From Planctomycetota bacterium (GTDB taxonomy: Bacteria > Planctomycetota > Planctomycetia > Pirellulales > Pirellulaceae), in NCBI GenBank assembly GCA_003671195.1, contig QWPJ01000043.1:1-32612 (forward strand): a stretch of 32,612 bases of DNA, given 5' to 3'. The notes under the pieces are model-generated. The model had not been told where the DNA came from. It was given only the letters and a program-made list of their open reading frames with translations, and did not search any database. Of the stretch, positions 16,176-24,630 are shown piece by piece. Numbering within the stretch: position 1 is the stretch's first letter; the number at the start of each line of letters is the position of its first letter. A program made the translations under genes and the position numbers.

Positions 16176-17255
16176 GTCCAATTGCAGCATGATCAGGTTG
16201 CAAGCTGAGATGTAGATGTTGTGGATCTGACCTTCCCATGCTCCCTCGGGGCCTTGGTCGTTCTCGATGTTCGAATAGAGTCGATCTCTGAAGGGCAACC
16301 ACTCCTCGTCCCCCTGGCGGTATACAACTTGGCTGTAGTACAAGTAAGTGTAGTGCCAGTGGCCAAACGCATCGTCAACTTTTTTGACGTCGTAGAGCTC
16401 CCTGCGGCTATAGTTGAGCATCTCGGGAACTTTGGAGTTCTCGTAATCTCCTGCGTTGTACAAGGCAGCAAGGGACGCGGCGGTGATCGCCGGCCGTGAG
16501 CTTCCCATCTGCTGGCTCGAGTAGCTGATGCCTCCGTCTGGGTTCTGACAGGTGTAGATGTACCGTTTGGCCGCTTCGATGATTTCACCCGGGACGGTGA
16601 TCCCTGCGTTGCGACAGCCTCGCAAACCTTGGACCTGCGTGATGGTCGTCGAGCCTTCGTCGTAGTCTTGGCCATCCTTGGCGCTGACGTAGCCCCAGCC
16701 GCCGGCTGGAGTTTGCGCTTTACCACAGAATGCGACGGCTCGGTCGAGCGTCTCGACCAGATCGTCTCGCCGATCCTGCAACCCTTCTTCTCCGAGCACT
16801 TGCGAAAGAAACAGCATCGAAAATCCGTGACCATAGGTGTAACGCTGGTCGTTTTGAGGATCCCCGATGAGCCCATTTTTTCGCGATTGAGACAACAGGT
16901 AATCGGTCGTCCGTGCAATCTGTTTCGAGTAAGGTCCTTGGGTGACTGTCGAACCGCTGCAAAGCAGAGCTAGGCCCGCTAGGGCTGTAACGGCAACCGG
17001 GTAAGGGGGCGTGTTCCACTGTCCTCGCGATGATTGGGTACGGGCTAGGAAATCCAAGCCGCGACGCGTGGCTGCATCCCACTTGGGGTTGCGCTCGGCA
17101 GCTTCGCATCGTTGGCCAGAACGATCCGCGGAGCTTGCAAGTGCCAATCCACTTGCCAGAGCACCAGCGAGAAAACCGCGACGTCGGACCGATGGGATTG
17201 GTGTCATGCGATTGTAGCCTGCATTGGGTTGGATTCGGGGGACGGATTCGGTCAT
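16146..17255 (-). CDS. Tat-exported squalene-cyclase/prenyltransferase-repeat protein
   Basis: A 369-residue protein with an alpha/alpha toroid formed by prenyltransferase/squalene-oxidase-type repeats, visible as AQTPAGGWGYV and CQNPDGGISY. The N-terminus has a twin-arginine signal (RRRGFLAGALASGLALASSA), so it is likely folded and exported to the periplasm. Such proteins are common in planctomycetes, with no assigned reaction. It lacks an obvious DCTAE-like squalene cyclase acid motif, so cyclase activity is unlikely. ATG 17255 has AAGG eight bases before it; ATG 17207 would put the twin Arg nearer the start. It begins 19 bases after the cysK stop and may be cotranscribed with it. Confidence 0.82.
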   Translation of the reverse strand: MTESVPRIQPNAGYNRMTPIPSVRRRGFLAGALASGLALASSADRSGQRCEAAERNPKWDAATRRGLDFLARTQSSRGQWNTPPYPVAVTALAGLALLCSGSTVTQGPYSKQIARTTDYLLSQSRKNGLIGDPQNDQRYTYGHGFSMLFLSQVLGEEGLQDRRDDLVETLDRAVAFCGKAQTPAGGWGYVSAKDGQDYDEGSTTITQVQGLRGCRNAGITVPGEIIEAAKRYIYTCQNPDGGISYSSQQMGSSRPAITAASLAALYNAGDYENSKVPEMLNYSRRELYDVKKVDDAFGHWHYTYLYYSQVVYRQGDEEWLPFRDRLYSNIENDQGPEGAWEGQIHNIYISACNLIMLQLDLGYLPIFQR

Positions 17256-17274
17256 CCAGAGGGCCTTGGGTCAA

Positions 17275-18213
17275 TCAGCCCGCATCGGCGAAAAGTGGTG
17301 TCGATAGGTAGCGTTCTCCGAGGCTGCACATGATCGTGACGATCCGTTTGCCTTTCCACTCCGGACGCGAAGCCAACTGCGCGGCGGCACAGAGGTTCGC
17401 GCCGCTGCTGATCCCGGCCATGATCCCCTCCTGTCGATGAAGCTTGCGGCCCCATTCAAAGGCCAGTTCGTCGTCGACCTGAATTACCTCGTCGATCAGG
17501 GAGGTATCGAGATTTTTGGGGATAAACCCAGCTCCGATCCCTTGGATCCGATGCTTGCCGGGCTGTCCGCCACTGATCACCGGGGACTGCTTGGGCTCGA
17601 CGGCTATGGCCTTGAAATTCGGATTGAGTTTCTTGATGTACCTTGCGACACCCGTGATCGTTCCCCCGGTTCCGACACCCGCGACGATCGCGTCGATATT
17701 CCCGGCGGTGTCGGCCCAGATCTCCGGCCCGGTGGTGCGTTCGTGAACGGCCGGATTCGCTGGGTTTTCAAACTGCTGCGGCATCCAGCCGAGGCTGTCG
17801 GCAGCGACCAGTTCGTTGGCTTTGGCGATCGCTCCTCGCATCCCTTCGGCCGCTGGGGTTAAGACCAGACTTGCACCGAGGGCCTTGAGCAAGGCTCGAC
17901 GTTCGACCGACATCGATTCGGGCATGGTCAATGTCAAGCGATAGCCTTTGGCTGCGCATACAAAGGCCAAGGCGATCCCGGTATTGCCGCTTGTCGGCTC
18001 GATGATGTGCGTGTCTTTGTGGATCTTGCCGCTTGCCTCTCCATCCTCGACCATCGCAAGCCCGATGCGGTCTTTGACACTCTTGAGTGGATTGAAAAAT
18101 TCACACTTGGCATACACGGTGGCCGCATCGGATCCGAGCAGGCGGTTGATCCGGATCATCGGGGTGTTGCCAACAGTTTCGACGACGTTGTTGAAGGTTC
18201 TTCCAATAGGCAT
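17275..18213 (-). CDS. cysK: Cysteine synthase A (O-acetylserine sulfhydrylase)
   Basis: A 312-residue PLP enzyme that makes cysteine from O-acetylserine and sulfide. The Schiff-base lysine is K47 in NPLKSVKDRIG, the substrate loop is TSGNTGI (residues 74-80), and the phosphate-binding loop is GVGTGGTITG. GISSGANLCAA and the IVTIMCSLGERYLST ending are also CysK-like. It starts 127 bases after the thiD2E gene stop, so the two are probably separate units. The product fits sulfur supply for the nearby thiamin and methionine genes, but no direct link is shown. Confidence 0.95.
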   Translation of the reverse strand: MPIGRTFNNVVETVGNTPMIRINRLLGSDAATVYAKCEFFNPLKSVKDRIGLAMVEDGEASGKIHKDTHIIEPTSGNTGIALAFVCAAKGYRLTLTMPESMSVERRALLKALGASLVLTPAAEGMRGAIAKANELVAADSLGWMPQQFENPANPAVHERTTGPEIWADTAGNIDAIVAGVGTGGTITGVARYIKKLNPNFKAIAVEPKQSPVISGGQPGKHRIQGIGAGFIPKNLDTSLIDEVIQVDDELAFEWGRKLHRQEGIMAGISSGANLCAAAQLASRPEWKGKRIVTIMCSLGERYLSTPLFADAG

Positions 18214-18340
18214 AGCAAACTAGATCCATCTATCTGGAATTGTGGAATGAAACGCTACGAGGCGGACTCAGAACGGTCGGCTTTAGTGTACTCAATTTGG
18301 CTCCCAAGGCCCACCTCGGTTTGGTCGCAAGTCGATCGGA

Positions 18341-19432
18341 TCACGCTCGATCGAGCATTTGCCGAAGCTTTTCTGTCATGTGCGCTGGGTTTTGAGCATT
18401 CCAGACGCATGAGCCTACGGCCACCCTGGCAAATCCTGCCCCGAGCACCTGCGGGAGATTTTCCAAATGGATCCCACCGATCGCAAAAGCCGGTACGGTC
18501 GGTGCGTTGGCCTGCAACCAACTGGCTGCTTGAAGCAAAAAAGGAATTCCTGAAAATCTATCAAAAGACTTCGTCTGGGATGCGAATGTGGGTCCACAGC
18601 CGATGTAGTCGACTCCCATTGCGACTCCCTTTTGGACCTGCGCAAGATCGTGGGTCGATAGCCCTAAGTATTGCCATGGCTGCAGAATCCGTCGCGAGGA
18701 TCGCACCGGCAGGTCCTCTTGTCCGATGTGAACTCCCGCCGCCTTTGTCGTCGCTGCAATGTCGACCCGGTCGTTGATCAATACTCGCGTAGCGCTCGTC
18801 TCGACGGCTTCCTGGGCTACTTGAAAATACTCCAAAATGCGAATGGCATCGGCATGCTTGTCACGAATCTGAATCAGTTGGACTCCCGCCTTGGATATCT
18901 CCGCGATCCGTCGTGCGAACGCGTCGATCTCAAGTTGACAGTCGACCAGGACATAGAGTTTAGCTTGCTGCAGGAAACCCAAATCGCGCTGGCAGGCCAA
19001 CCGCAACGCGGCGTTCAAGTCATAAACTTTGTATCGCTGTTGCTCGATCGAAGCGGCCTGATTGGGTGCGAGTACTTTGGTGGCCTCTTCGATCACACGC
19101 AATCCTTGTTCGACCCGCGAGGCCGCCGCTGCGACGATCGAGACAAGGCCCTCGGGACGGTGCATCTCTTGGGTCGTTTTGCTTTCTCTGCCGACGTCCC
19201 CATGTGCATCCCTTGCTGAAACCAATGCAGCTTGCCCTAAGGAGCCTTGCCCTAACGCATCGATCGTGTGTTGAAGGGCATGGCGAATGCTCTTGTAGTC
19301 GACTTGCAATCGGCCCCATCCAGAGAATCTTGCTATGTCCTCGAGGGTGCGGAGGCCTTCCATCACCCGGTTGGTGTTCGCGTCGAGCATCCGGCGCAAA
19401 ACGATTTGGGAATGGTCGTGGGATTCGCTCAT
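18341..19432 (-). CDS. thiE: ThiD2-ThiE fusion (HMP-P kinase domain plus thiamine-phosphate synthase)
   Basis: A 363-residue fusion. Residues about 10-120 match the ThiD2 family (DANTNRVMEGLRTLEDIARF; SRVEQGLRVIEEATKVL), described as a strictly monofunctional HMP-phosphate kinase. Residues about 155-360 form ThiE, which joins HMP-PP and thiazole phosphate, with QLIQIRDKHAD, LINDRVDIA, GVHIGQEDLP, YIGCGPTFASQTK and FAIGGIH. One polypeptide would thus phosphorylate HMP-P and use it at once. It is the last gene of the gltX-trpF-CYTH cluster, 9 bases after the CYTH gene. No TPP riboswitch is seen directly before it. Confidence 0.92.
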   Translation of the reverse strand: MSESHDHSQIVLRRMLDANTNRVMEGLRTLEDIARFSGWGRLQVDYKSIRHALQHTIDALGQGSLGQAALVSARDAHGDVGRESKTTQEMHRPEGLVSIVAAAASRVEQGLRVIEEATKVLAPNQAASIEQQRYKVYDLNAALRLACQRDLGFLQQAKLYVLVDCQLEIDAFARRIAEISKAGVQLIQIRDKHADAIRILEYFQVAQEAVETSATRVLINDRVDIAATTKAAGVHIGQEDLPVRSSRRILQPWQYLGLSTHDLAQVQKGVAMGVDYIGCGPTFASQTKSFDRFSGIPFLLQAASWLQANAPTVPAFAIGGIHLENLPQVLGAGFARVAVGSCVWNAQNPAHMTEKLRQMLDRA

Positions 19433-19441
19433 AAACGGACT

Positions 19442-20035
19442 CTATTTCTGTTGCTCCAAAAGCATCGAAAGATAGCTTCGTTTTTCGACGTGGTGAAGCC
19501 CTACGAAATTCGCTGCCGATGCGATGGCTTGCTCGGCTCTAGCCAACTCCTCGGGCGAATCGACGACACATTCGACTTCGGCGAATATTCCCAAATCACA
19601 AACATCGTCGAGCGTAACTTTCAAGTCTGGGTGGAAGTGCTCGAGTGAGAAAACTCTGCGCGTTTTTCGCACGACGGCGACGGGCTCGAAACCTAGGTTT
19701 TCCCAAATCCTCAGCCAGCCTACCTCGCTTCGGTCCGCCAAGGGCAATTCGATTTCCGGTCGGGTCTTGAACAAACCCTCTTGGCGAGGACCTTTGTAAG
19801 TGATGTGCCACTGGTCGTTGACTCGGCGCATCCGAAGCGCCTCGTCGGTGATCCTGAAATCCCTCGCTGGGTGCCTTAAATAATGGTCTTCTTGAGACTC
19901 CAACTCGAGTTCCTTTGCGCCCAGTTTCTCCAGTTGGGCCAATAACTCGATGGAGTCTTCGACTCGGTACTTGCCCTCGATCTCCATGGGGTATTGTGTC
20001 ATCGGGTATTGTGTCTGTGTCTGGGAGCTAGCCAT
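19442..20035 (-). CDS. CYTH-domain protein (class IV adenylate cyclase CyaB / thiamine triphosphatase-like)
   Basis: A 197-residue CYTH tunnel-fold protein. The signature ExExK appears as MEIEGKY near residue 17, followed by RHPARDFRITDEALRMRR, YKGPRQEGLFKTRPEIEL and a late LDDVCDLGIFAEVE. The family binds triphosphates with divalent metal, as inorganic triphosphatase, thiamine triphosphatase or adenylate cyclase. The ATG at 20035 has GAGGT about five bases before it. A 12-bp direct repeat (19989-20000, 20004-20015) makes the N-terminus TQYPMTQYPM, so shorter starts exist. It sits directly upstream of thiD2E, which makes a thiamin role worth considering. Reaction unproven. Confidence 0.85.
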   Translation of the reverse strand: MASSQTQTQYPMTQYPMEIEGKYRVEDSIELLAQLEKLGAKELELESQEDHYLRHPARDFRITDEALRMRRVNDQWHITYKGPRQEGLFKTRPEIELPLADRSEVGWLRIWENLGFEPVAVVRKTRRVFSLEHFHPDLKVTLDDVCDLGIFAEVECVVDSPEELARAEQAIASAANFVGLHHVEKRSYLSMLLEQQK

Positions 20036-20038
20036 CGT

Positions 20039-20752
20039 TCACCTCGACGTCTCGTAGTTTCGAACCGCCTGGACCATCGACTTCATCTTAACCGGATCCT
20101 TGATCCCAGGCGAGGATTCGATCCCACTGGCGACGTCGATCCCATTCGGTTCGACCAATTCCAAGGCTTCGGCTAGGTTGCTCGGATCCAATCCACCGGC
20201 GAGCAGTAGCGGGACGTTCGAACCGTCGGCTTTGAGAAAACTCAAAGGTCGAGGTCGCAGCAAGCCCCAGTTGGCCCGTTTGCCTGTTCCCCCTTTTTCG
20301 ATCGGATCGTAGGCATCCACGAGCATGCCGATGACGGAGGAATGCTCGTGGGAGCTCTCCTGAACCCAGCTTGTCCAATCCGGATCGTCCAGCGGGCCTC
20401 GGTAGGCCAACGCCTTAAGAATCGGCAATCCTGGCCAGTAGGTAGAATTCTCGAACTCCATGAGCCATTCGACGGACTCTTGGCCATGCAATTGGATTGC
20501 ATCCAGAGGGCACACCGAGAGGACACGATCGATCTGCTCGGGAGTCGAATCGACAAAAATCCCGACTCGCATGCAGCAGCCTTGGACGAGCGACGAGAGC
20601 CGCTTGGCAATAAGCGGTTCGACATATCTTTTGCTCTTGGGGTAGAAGTTCAGCCCGATTGCATCGACTTGCAGATCGATCGCTTCGGCTAGATCCTGCT
20701 GTCGAGTAAACCCGCAGAACTTGATCCTCGGTGGCTTGGGTTGGGATGTCAT
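20039..20752 (-). CDS. trpF: Phosphoribosylanthranilate isomerase
   Basis: A 237-residue TIM-barrel enzyme of tryptophan synthesis that isomerises N-(5-phosphoribosyl)anthranilate. The general base Cys lies in [16 protein letters not shown] carries the next strand, and the general acid Asp is in [35 protein letters not shown] and [10 protein letters not shown] bind the phosphate. Its ATG overlaps the gltX stop by four bases (ATGA), and the CYTH gene starts three bases after its end, so it belongs to one transcript. No other trp gene is in view. Confidence 0.95.
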   Translation of the reverse strand: MTSQPKPPRIKFCGFTRQQDLAEAIDLQVDAIGLNFYPKSKRYVEPLIAKRLSSLVQGCCMRVGIFVDSTPEQIDRVLSVCPLDAIQLHGQESVEWLMEFENSTYWPGLPILKALAYRGPLDDPDWTSWVQESSHEHSSVIGMLVDAYDPIEKGGTGKRANWGLLRPRPLSFLKADGSNVPLLLAGGLDPSNLAEALELVEPNGIDVASGIESSPGIKDPVKMKSMVQAVRNYETSR

Positions 20753-22320
20753 GTCTGCTTGGCGACTTGGATGCAGCGTTCGATTCGGGCCTCAGAGGAA
20801 TCCTTGCCCAAGATCCCAAACGCATCGAATACGCCGACCCCAGAGGTCTTGCCCGTCAGCGCCAATCGGATCGCGTTGATGCAAATTCCTAGTTTCTGAC
20901 CGCGGGTTTCGACCATGGCCTTGATCTGGCCCTCGAGGGCTTCGGTGGACCATGGTTCACAGGCCCGAACGAGGTTCCTGGTCTCTTCGAGCAATTCGAC
21001 CGCTTTGGGCTCTGCTCGGACCCTTTTGTCGAATCCAGTTTGGTCGTATCGCAACTGATTGTCTGCTACGAAGAACTCCTCAAATTCGAGGATATCTCCT
21101 GCGATTTTGATCCGATCGGCTGCGGCCAAGACCACCTTGGTGCAATGCTCAGCGATCTGGCAAGGTGCCGGATCGGCAACCCAACCTGCCTTTTGGAGGT
21201 AGGGCAAAACCATAGCGACCTTTTTCTTTGTATCGAGCCGGTGCATCCAGCGAGCTTGGAACGCAAGGAGCTTTTGTGGATCAAAGGACGCAGGTGCTTT
21301 GTTGACCCGTTCGAGCGAGAAATCGCGGATCGCTTCTTCGAGTGTAAAATCTTCGGTGCTATCGTCGAGCGACCAACCCAGGAGCAGAAGGTAGTTCAAA
21401 ATCGCACCGGGTAAAAAACCTGTCTCTCGATAGAAATCGACGACGACCGGATTGAATGTCTCAGGTGTCGTTTGCAAATGGGCCTTGTCCGTCACGCTTG
21501 TGCCTAACGCCGAGAGCATCGCAAAGTCTTTTTGCTTGAGGTACTTGTCGAGCTTGCGTTTGCTCAGTTTGGCTGTCCCCCCCGGTTCTGCCACGTAAGG
21601 CAAATGAGCGTAGATTGGAAGTTCGTAGCCCAAACTCTGCGCGATGAAGATCTGACGCGGGGTATTGGGTAAGTGCTCGACGGCACGGACCACATGTGTG
21701 ATCTTAAAATCGTAGTCGTCGACGACGCTGGCCAAGTGGTACAAACAGGTTCCATCGGCTCGTTGAATGACGTGGTCTTGTTCGTCGGCCCATTCGAAGG
21801 AACAGTCTCCTCGAATCAAGTCGTGGAATTGGCATTGACCGCTGCGGGGCATCTTCAACCGAACCACTGCAGTCCGACCCTCGGCTTCATAGGCCTTCTG
21901 CTGCTCGGGCGAGGTGGACATGAAACGACGATCGTAGAGGAACGCTTTGCCCTCGCGCTCTGCGATCGCTTTGTACTCGGCGAGTTCCTCGGTTTTCGCA
22001 TAGTCCCTGTAAGCATGTCCGCTGGCAAGCAACTTTTCGACCGCTCGTTGGTAGTGTTCTGTCCGCTGCGATTGGAAGTAGGGTTCATACGGTCCACCGC
22101 ACTCAGGACCCTCGTCCCAATCCAATCCTAACCAACGAAAGCCATCGAGGATCGGCCTAAGTGCTGCCTCGACATTGCGCTGCTGGTCGGTGTCGTCGAT
22201 TCTCAGGAGGAATTGCCCCCCGGATTTCTTGGCCAAGAGGTAATTGAACAGGGCCGTACGAACCCCACCGATATGGAGGTAACCCGTCGGGCTAGGTGCG
22301 AATCGTGTGCGAATAGTCAT
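20749..22320 (-). CDS. gltX: Glutamyl-tRNA synthetase
   Basis: A 523-residue class I synthetase charging tRNA-Glu. The HIGH motif is in [13 protein letters not shown] (H16-I-G-G) and the KMSKS loop is K251-LSKR-K. Between them are [19 protein letters not shown] and the conserved acceptor-binding region. The C-terminal helical cage is complete and ends near [11 protein letters not shown]. The ATG at 22320 is preferred to a TTG nine bases upstream. It leads the gltX-trpF-CYTH-thiD2E cluster. Whether it also charges tRNA-Gln cannot be told from the window. Confidence 0.96.
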   Translation of the reverse strand: MTIRTRFAPSPTGYLHIGGVRTALFNYLLAKKSGGQFLLRIDDTDQQRNVEAALRPILDGFRWLGLDWDEGPECGGPYEPYFQSQRTEHYQRAVEKLLASGHAYRDYAKTEELAEYKAIAEREGKAFLYDRRFMSTSPEQQKAYEAEGRTAVVRLKMPRSGQCQFHDLIRGDCSFEWADEQDHVIQRADGTCLYHLASVVDDYDFKITHVVRAVEHLPNTPRQIFIAQSLGYELPIYAHLPYVAEPGGTAKLSKRKLDKYLKQKDFAMLSALGTSVTDKAHLQTTPETFNPVVVDFYRETGFLPGAILNYLLLLGWSLDDSTEDFTLEEAIRDFSLERVNKAPASFDPQKLLAFQARWMHRLDTKKKVAMVLPYLQKAGWVADPAPCQIAEHCTKVVLAAADRIKIAGDILEFEEFFVADNQLRYDQTGFDKRVRAEPKAVELLEETRNLVRACEPWSTEALEGQIKAMVETRGQKLGICINAIRLALTGKTSGVGVFDAFGILGKDSSEARIERCIQVAKQT

Positions 22321-22415
22321 GGATTCCAACGGCTCGTTGCGAAGTAGGCCAATCGATTTTGGGAAGCCCTCTGGAGGTAATCCTGCATGGAAGGAACCCT
22401 CTTAGGCGCGGTGGA

Positions 22416-22793
22416 CTAGTTCGGCGAATCCGGACTAGACAGCAAGCTCGGATCGCAAGCACCGCGCCAACATTGTTGCTCGATGTCGTGTACCCGCAAG
22501 TGCTGAGCAAAGGCATCAGGGCTTGTTCGTTGAAAATCGGCGATCAAAGCATTGCAAATCCTCGTCCAAGCCTTCTGTGTCGCCTGACCTTTGATCTCGA
22601 CGTATTCGATGCCACCGGATCGGTCGTAGACCATCCCGTCGAGCTGGTACCGTCGGCCTTCCTCATGAAAAACCCAGACCCATGACCCGTCTAGCTCGGC
22701 ATACATCCCCTCCCAGGAGCCGATCGCTTCTAGGAATCCCTCGAAGCTCTGAGCAAAACTCTGGTCCTCTGTGCTGTAGACCCGGACAAACAT
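22416..22793 (-). CDS. Hypothetical cytosolic protein downstream of the metal permease
   Basis: A 125-residue soluble protein that I do not recognise. It begins FVRVYSTEDQSFAQSFEGFL, is rich in aromatic residues (EGMYAELDGSWVWVF), and has no signal or membrane segment. The ATG at 22793 is 11 bases after the permease stop, so cotranslation is likely; the longer open frame (to 23051) lies inside the permease gene and is rejected. Its Cys-containing tail (CWRGACDP) is short. Position alone suggests a link to metal transport. Confidence 0.6.
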   Translation of the reverse strand: MFVRVYSTEDQSFAQSFEGFLEAIGSWEGMYAELDGSWVWVFHEEGRRYQLDGMVYDRSGGIEYVEIKGQATQKAWTRICNALIADFQRTSPDAFAQHLRVHDIEQQCWRGACDPSLLSSPDSPN

Positions 22794-22804
22794 GAACAAT
22801 CCAC

Positions 22805-24148
22805 CTACCGCCCCTCTGGGGCAATCGACTCTGGAGGGATGGCTTTGCCGTGTGGATCGACCGTCGGCCCACCGGAGACTTGCCCCAGACTCTCTCTTAG
22901 CTCCGATGACGTGTAGTGTTCGAGTGATTCGGCCGTCGCATGGAGTCTTGGGTCTGCGATGCTTGTTTCCTCTCTCAGGTAATGCTCCCACAATCGGTGG
23001 GTCCGGACCAACACCTGAGCTTGCCGATATCCCCCTTGGGTCAAGCACCATTGCCCTCCTGCACTGCTAATCCAGTTCTTGGCGACCAGTTCGGCCAAGG
23101 CTGCCAGAACCACGGGCTCAGTGCGTTGCAACGTCGAGGCGATCCTATCGAGACTTAATGCATGTTCTGCCGGCTCGAAGACCTCGGTTCGCTTGCTTTC
23201 CACATGCCGATAAAACAGTGCCAAGATGTCTTCGGCCAAAATTCGTTTGAGCATTTTTCTCTGGTTGATCCAACGCCAGAGCAATCCTCGCTTGGTGCCA
23301 AGAAAAATCGCTGCGATCAAGATGCAGCCCGAAACCACCGCGACCATGGCCGCAGAGTTGGCCGATTTGAATCCGAAAAGGTGAGGAAGGCTAATTGCGA
23401 TCCCATGTCCAAGAACGCTGCTGCAAACTGCGATCATCAAACTCCAAAAAAACATCGAATGGAGACGATCCGTGAGCATCCATGCGACCGAAGAAGGAAC
23501 GATCAGCATCGCGACGACCATGATGTTTCCCACCGCGCGAAATGAGACGACGCAGGTCATTGCGACCAATGCCGCTAGGAGATAGCTCAGGAATCGCACC
23601 GGGACGCCTTGGGCTTGCGCAAGCGTGGGGTCGAAAGTCGAGAGCATCCACCACTTCCAAAAAACCGCAACAGCTAGCGCGTTAAACAGGCACATGCACC
23701 CGAGTTCGAGGACCACCTTGGGCACCTCTCCCAAGGGTGTGCTGGCTGTATCCAAAACAATCGTTTCCAAGTTCCCGTAAAGGACGCAAGAGGGGTCGAG
23801 ATCCACATGCTCGATGCGAGAGATCATGACGATTCCCAGAGCAAACATCGCTGTGAAAACCACTCCGATCGCTGCGCTCTCCTCGATTCGACCAAGGCCT
23901 CGAACCAGTTCGATCAGCCAGACGGACAACACCCCGATGATGCCTGCCCCTAGAAGTGAGACCCAGGGACTCCGACTGCCGAACAAAAGAAACGAGGCGG
24001 CGATTCCGGGAAGGACTGCATGACTGAGTGCATCGCCGATGAGGCTGAGTTTGCGCAGAACCAAAAAGTTACCGACGAGGGCACAGGCGATCCCGCACAG
24101 GATCGACGCCAAAATCATCCAGCCATCGACTTGCCAAGCCCACCACAT
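22805..24148 (-). CDS. ABC-3 metal transporter permease fused to a DtxR/MntR-like regulator domain
   Basis: A 447-residue fusion. Residues 1-285 form an ABC-3 permease for Zn, Mn or Fe, with the conserved VGNFLVLRKLSLIGDALSHA and eight or nine membrane spans, ending in LGTKRGLLWRW. Residues about 300-440 match DtxR/MntR: a winged helix (SLDRIASTLQRTEPVVLAAL), then the dimerisation/metal region VRTHRLWEHYL and LHATAESLEHYTS, and DPHGKAIP. The MntR metal ligands align as D307, H384, E407, E410 and H411, but the MntR E11 position is Ala (A310). It may sense metal on the cytosolic side of the membrane. No ABC ATPase or binding-protein gene adjoins it. Confidence 0.88.
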   Translation of the reverse strand: MWWAWQVDGWMILASILCGIACALVGNFLVLRKLSLIGDALSHAVLPGIAASFLLFGSRSPWVSLLGAGIIGVLSVWLIELVRGLGRIEESAAIGVVFTAMFALGIVMISRIEHVDLDPSCVLYGNLETIVLDTASTPLGEVPKVVLELGCMCLFNALAVAVFWKWWMLSTFDPTLAQAQGVPVRFLSYLLAALVAMTCVVSFRAVGNIMVVAMLIVPSSVAWMLTDRLHSMFFWSLMIAVCSSVLGHGIAISLPHLFGFKSANSAAMVAVVSGCILIAAIFLGTKRGLLWRWINQRKMLKRILAEDILALFYRHVESKRTEVFEPAEHALSLDRIASTLQRTEPVVLAALAELVAKNWISSAGGQWCLTQGGYRQAQVLVRTHRLWEHYLREETSIADPRLHATAESLEHYTSSELRESLGQVSGGPTVDPHGKAIPPESIAPEGR

Positions 24149-24177
24149 CCTAGCGGCCTACATCCTCAAAGCGCACC

Positions 24178-24224
24178 GTTTTGCACGAATCTATGCAACT
24201 CTATGCAGCGCAAAACTCGATGCA
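24178..24224. promoter_or_regulatory. Phased repeat cluster upstream of the permease-regulator gene
   Basis: The 91-base gap before the permease start has an inverted repeat, GTTTTGC (24178-24184) and GCAAAAC (24210-24216). Inside it are two TCTATGCA units exactly 10 bases apart (24190-24197, 24200-24207). TGCA recurs at 24182, 24194, 24204 and 24221. The helical phasing suggests a protein-binding site; a metal regulator is a natural guess. Confidence 0.4.
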
Positions 24225-24239
24225 GAGTAAAACCGACCC

Positions 24240-24476
24240 TTATTTCTTGGAACTTTCCATCTGGGCCATTTCGTCGCCAAAATCCAGGACCGGTTCGGGC
24301 GGAACGTCGTCGCTGGCCTCTTCGGGCTCAGGGTCACCTTTTTTCCTCTTCTTCGCCTTGGCCTTTTTGGGCTTGCTCGGTCCCTTCGGACGTCCTGTCA
24401 AGGCTGTGATCGTAGGCAACAAAATCACCGCTGCGATAAACGCCATCCAAACCAAGGGTAGAATTTTGAAGAGCAT
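24240..24476 (-). CDS. Small single-span membrane protein with charged tail
   Basis: A 78-residue protein: one N-terminal membrane span (LPLVWMAFIAAVILLPTITA), a Lys-rich basic stretch (KPKKAKAKKRKKG), then an acidic Pro/Glu/Asp tail ending MAQMESSKK. The basic stretch after the span implies the tail is cytosolic. The ATG at 24476 is preferred to a TTG at 24521. It is unrecognised. It lies 91 bases upstream of the metal permease on the same strand and diverges from the Xer recombinase gene. Confidence 0.6.
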   Translation of the reverse strand: MLFKILPLVWMAFIAAVILLPTITALTGRPKGPSKPKKAKAKKRKKGDPEPEEASDDVPPEPVLDFGDEMAQMESSKK

Positions 24477-24630
24477 TGTGGCAAAGAATGGAAATGTTCG
24501 TTGAACCGACCCGAAAAACAACGCTATTACCTTAGTTCATGCTTTGAACGCGAGCAAGCCTCCAAATCGTATCATTTCCCAAAGGGATCGTGCCGAAACT
24601 CCCGATACTCACGCAAGGATGGGCTAAAGC

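Noticed and set aside
18214..18340. Possible riboswitch near the thiamin gene or cysK
   Set aside because: No TPP or SAM riboswitch core could be recognised here, and the thiamin gene is transcribed from further upstream.
22794..23051. N-terminal extension of the unknown protein at 22416-22793
   Set aside because: It runs through the end of the permease-regulator gene on the same strand in another frame and has no protein character.
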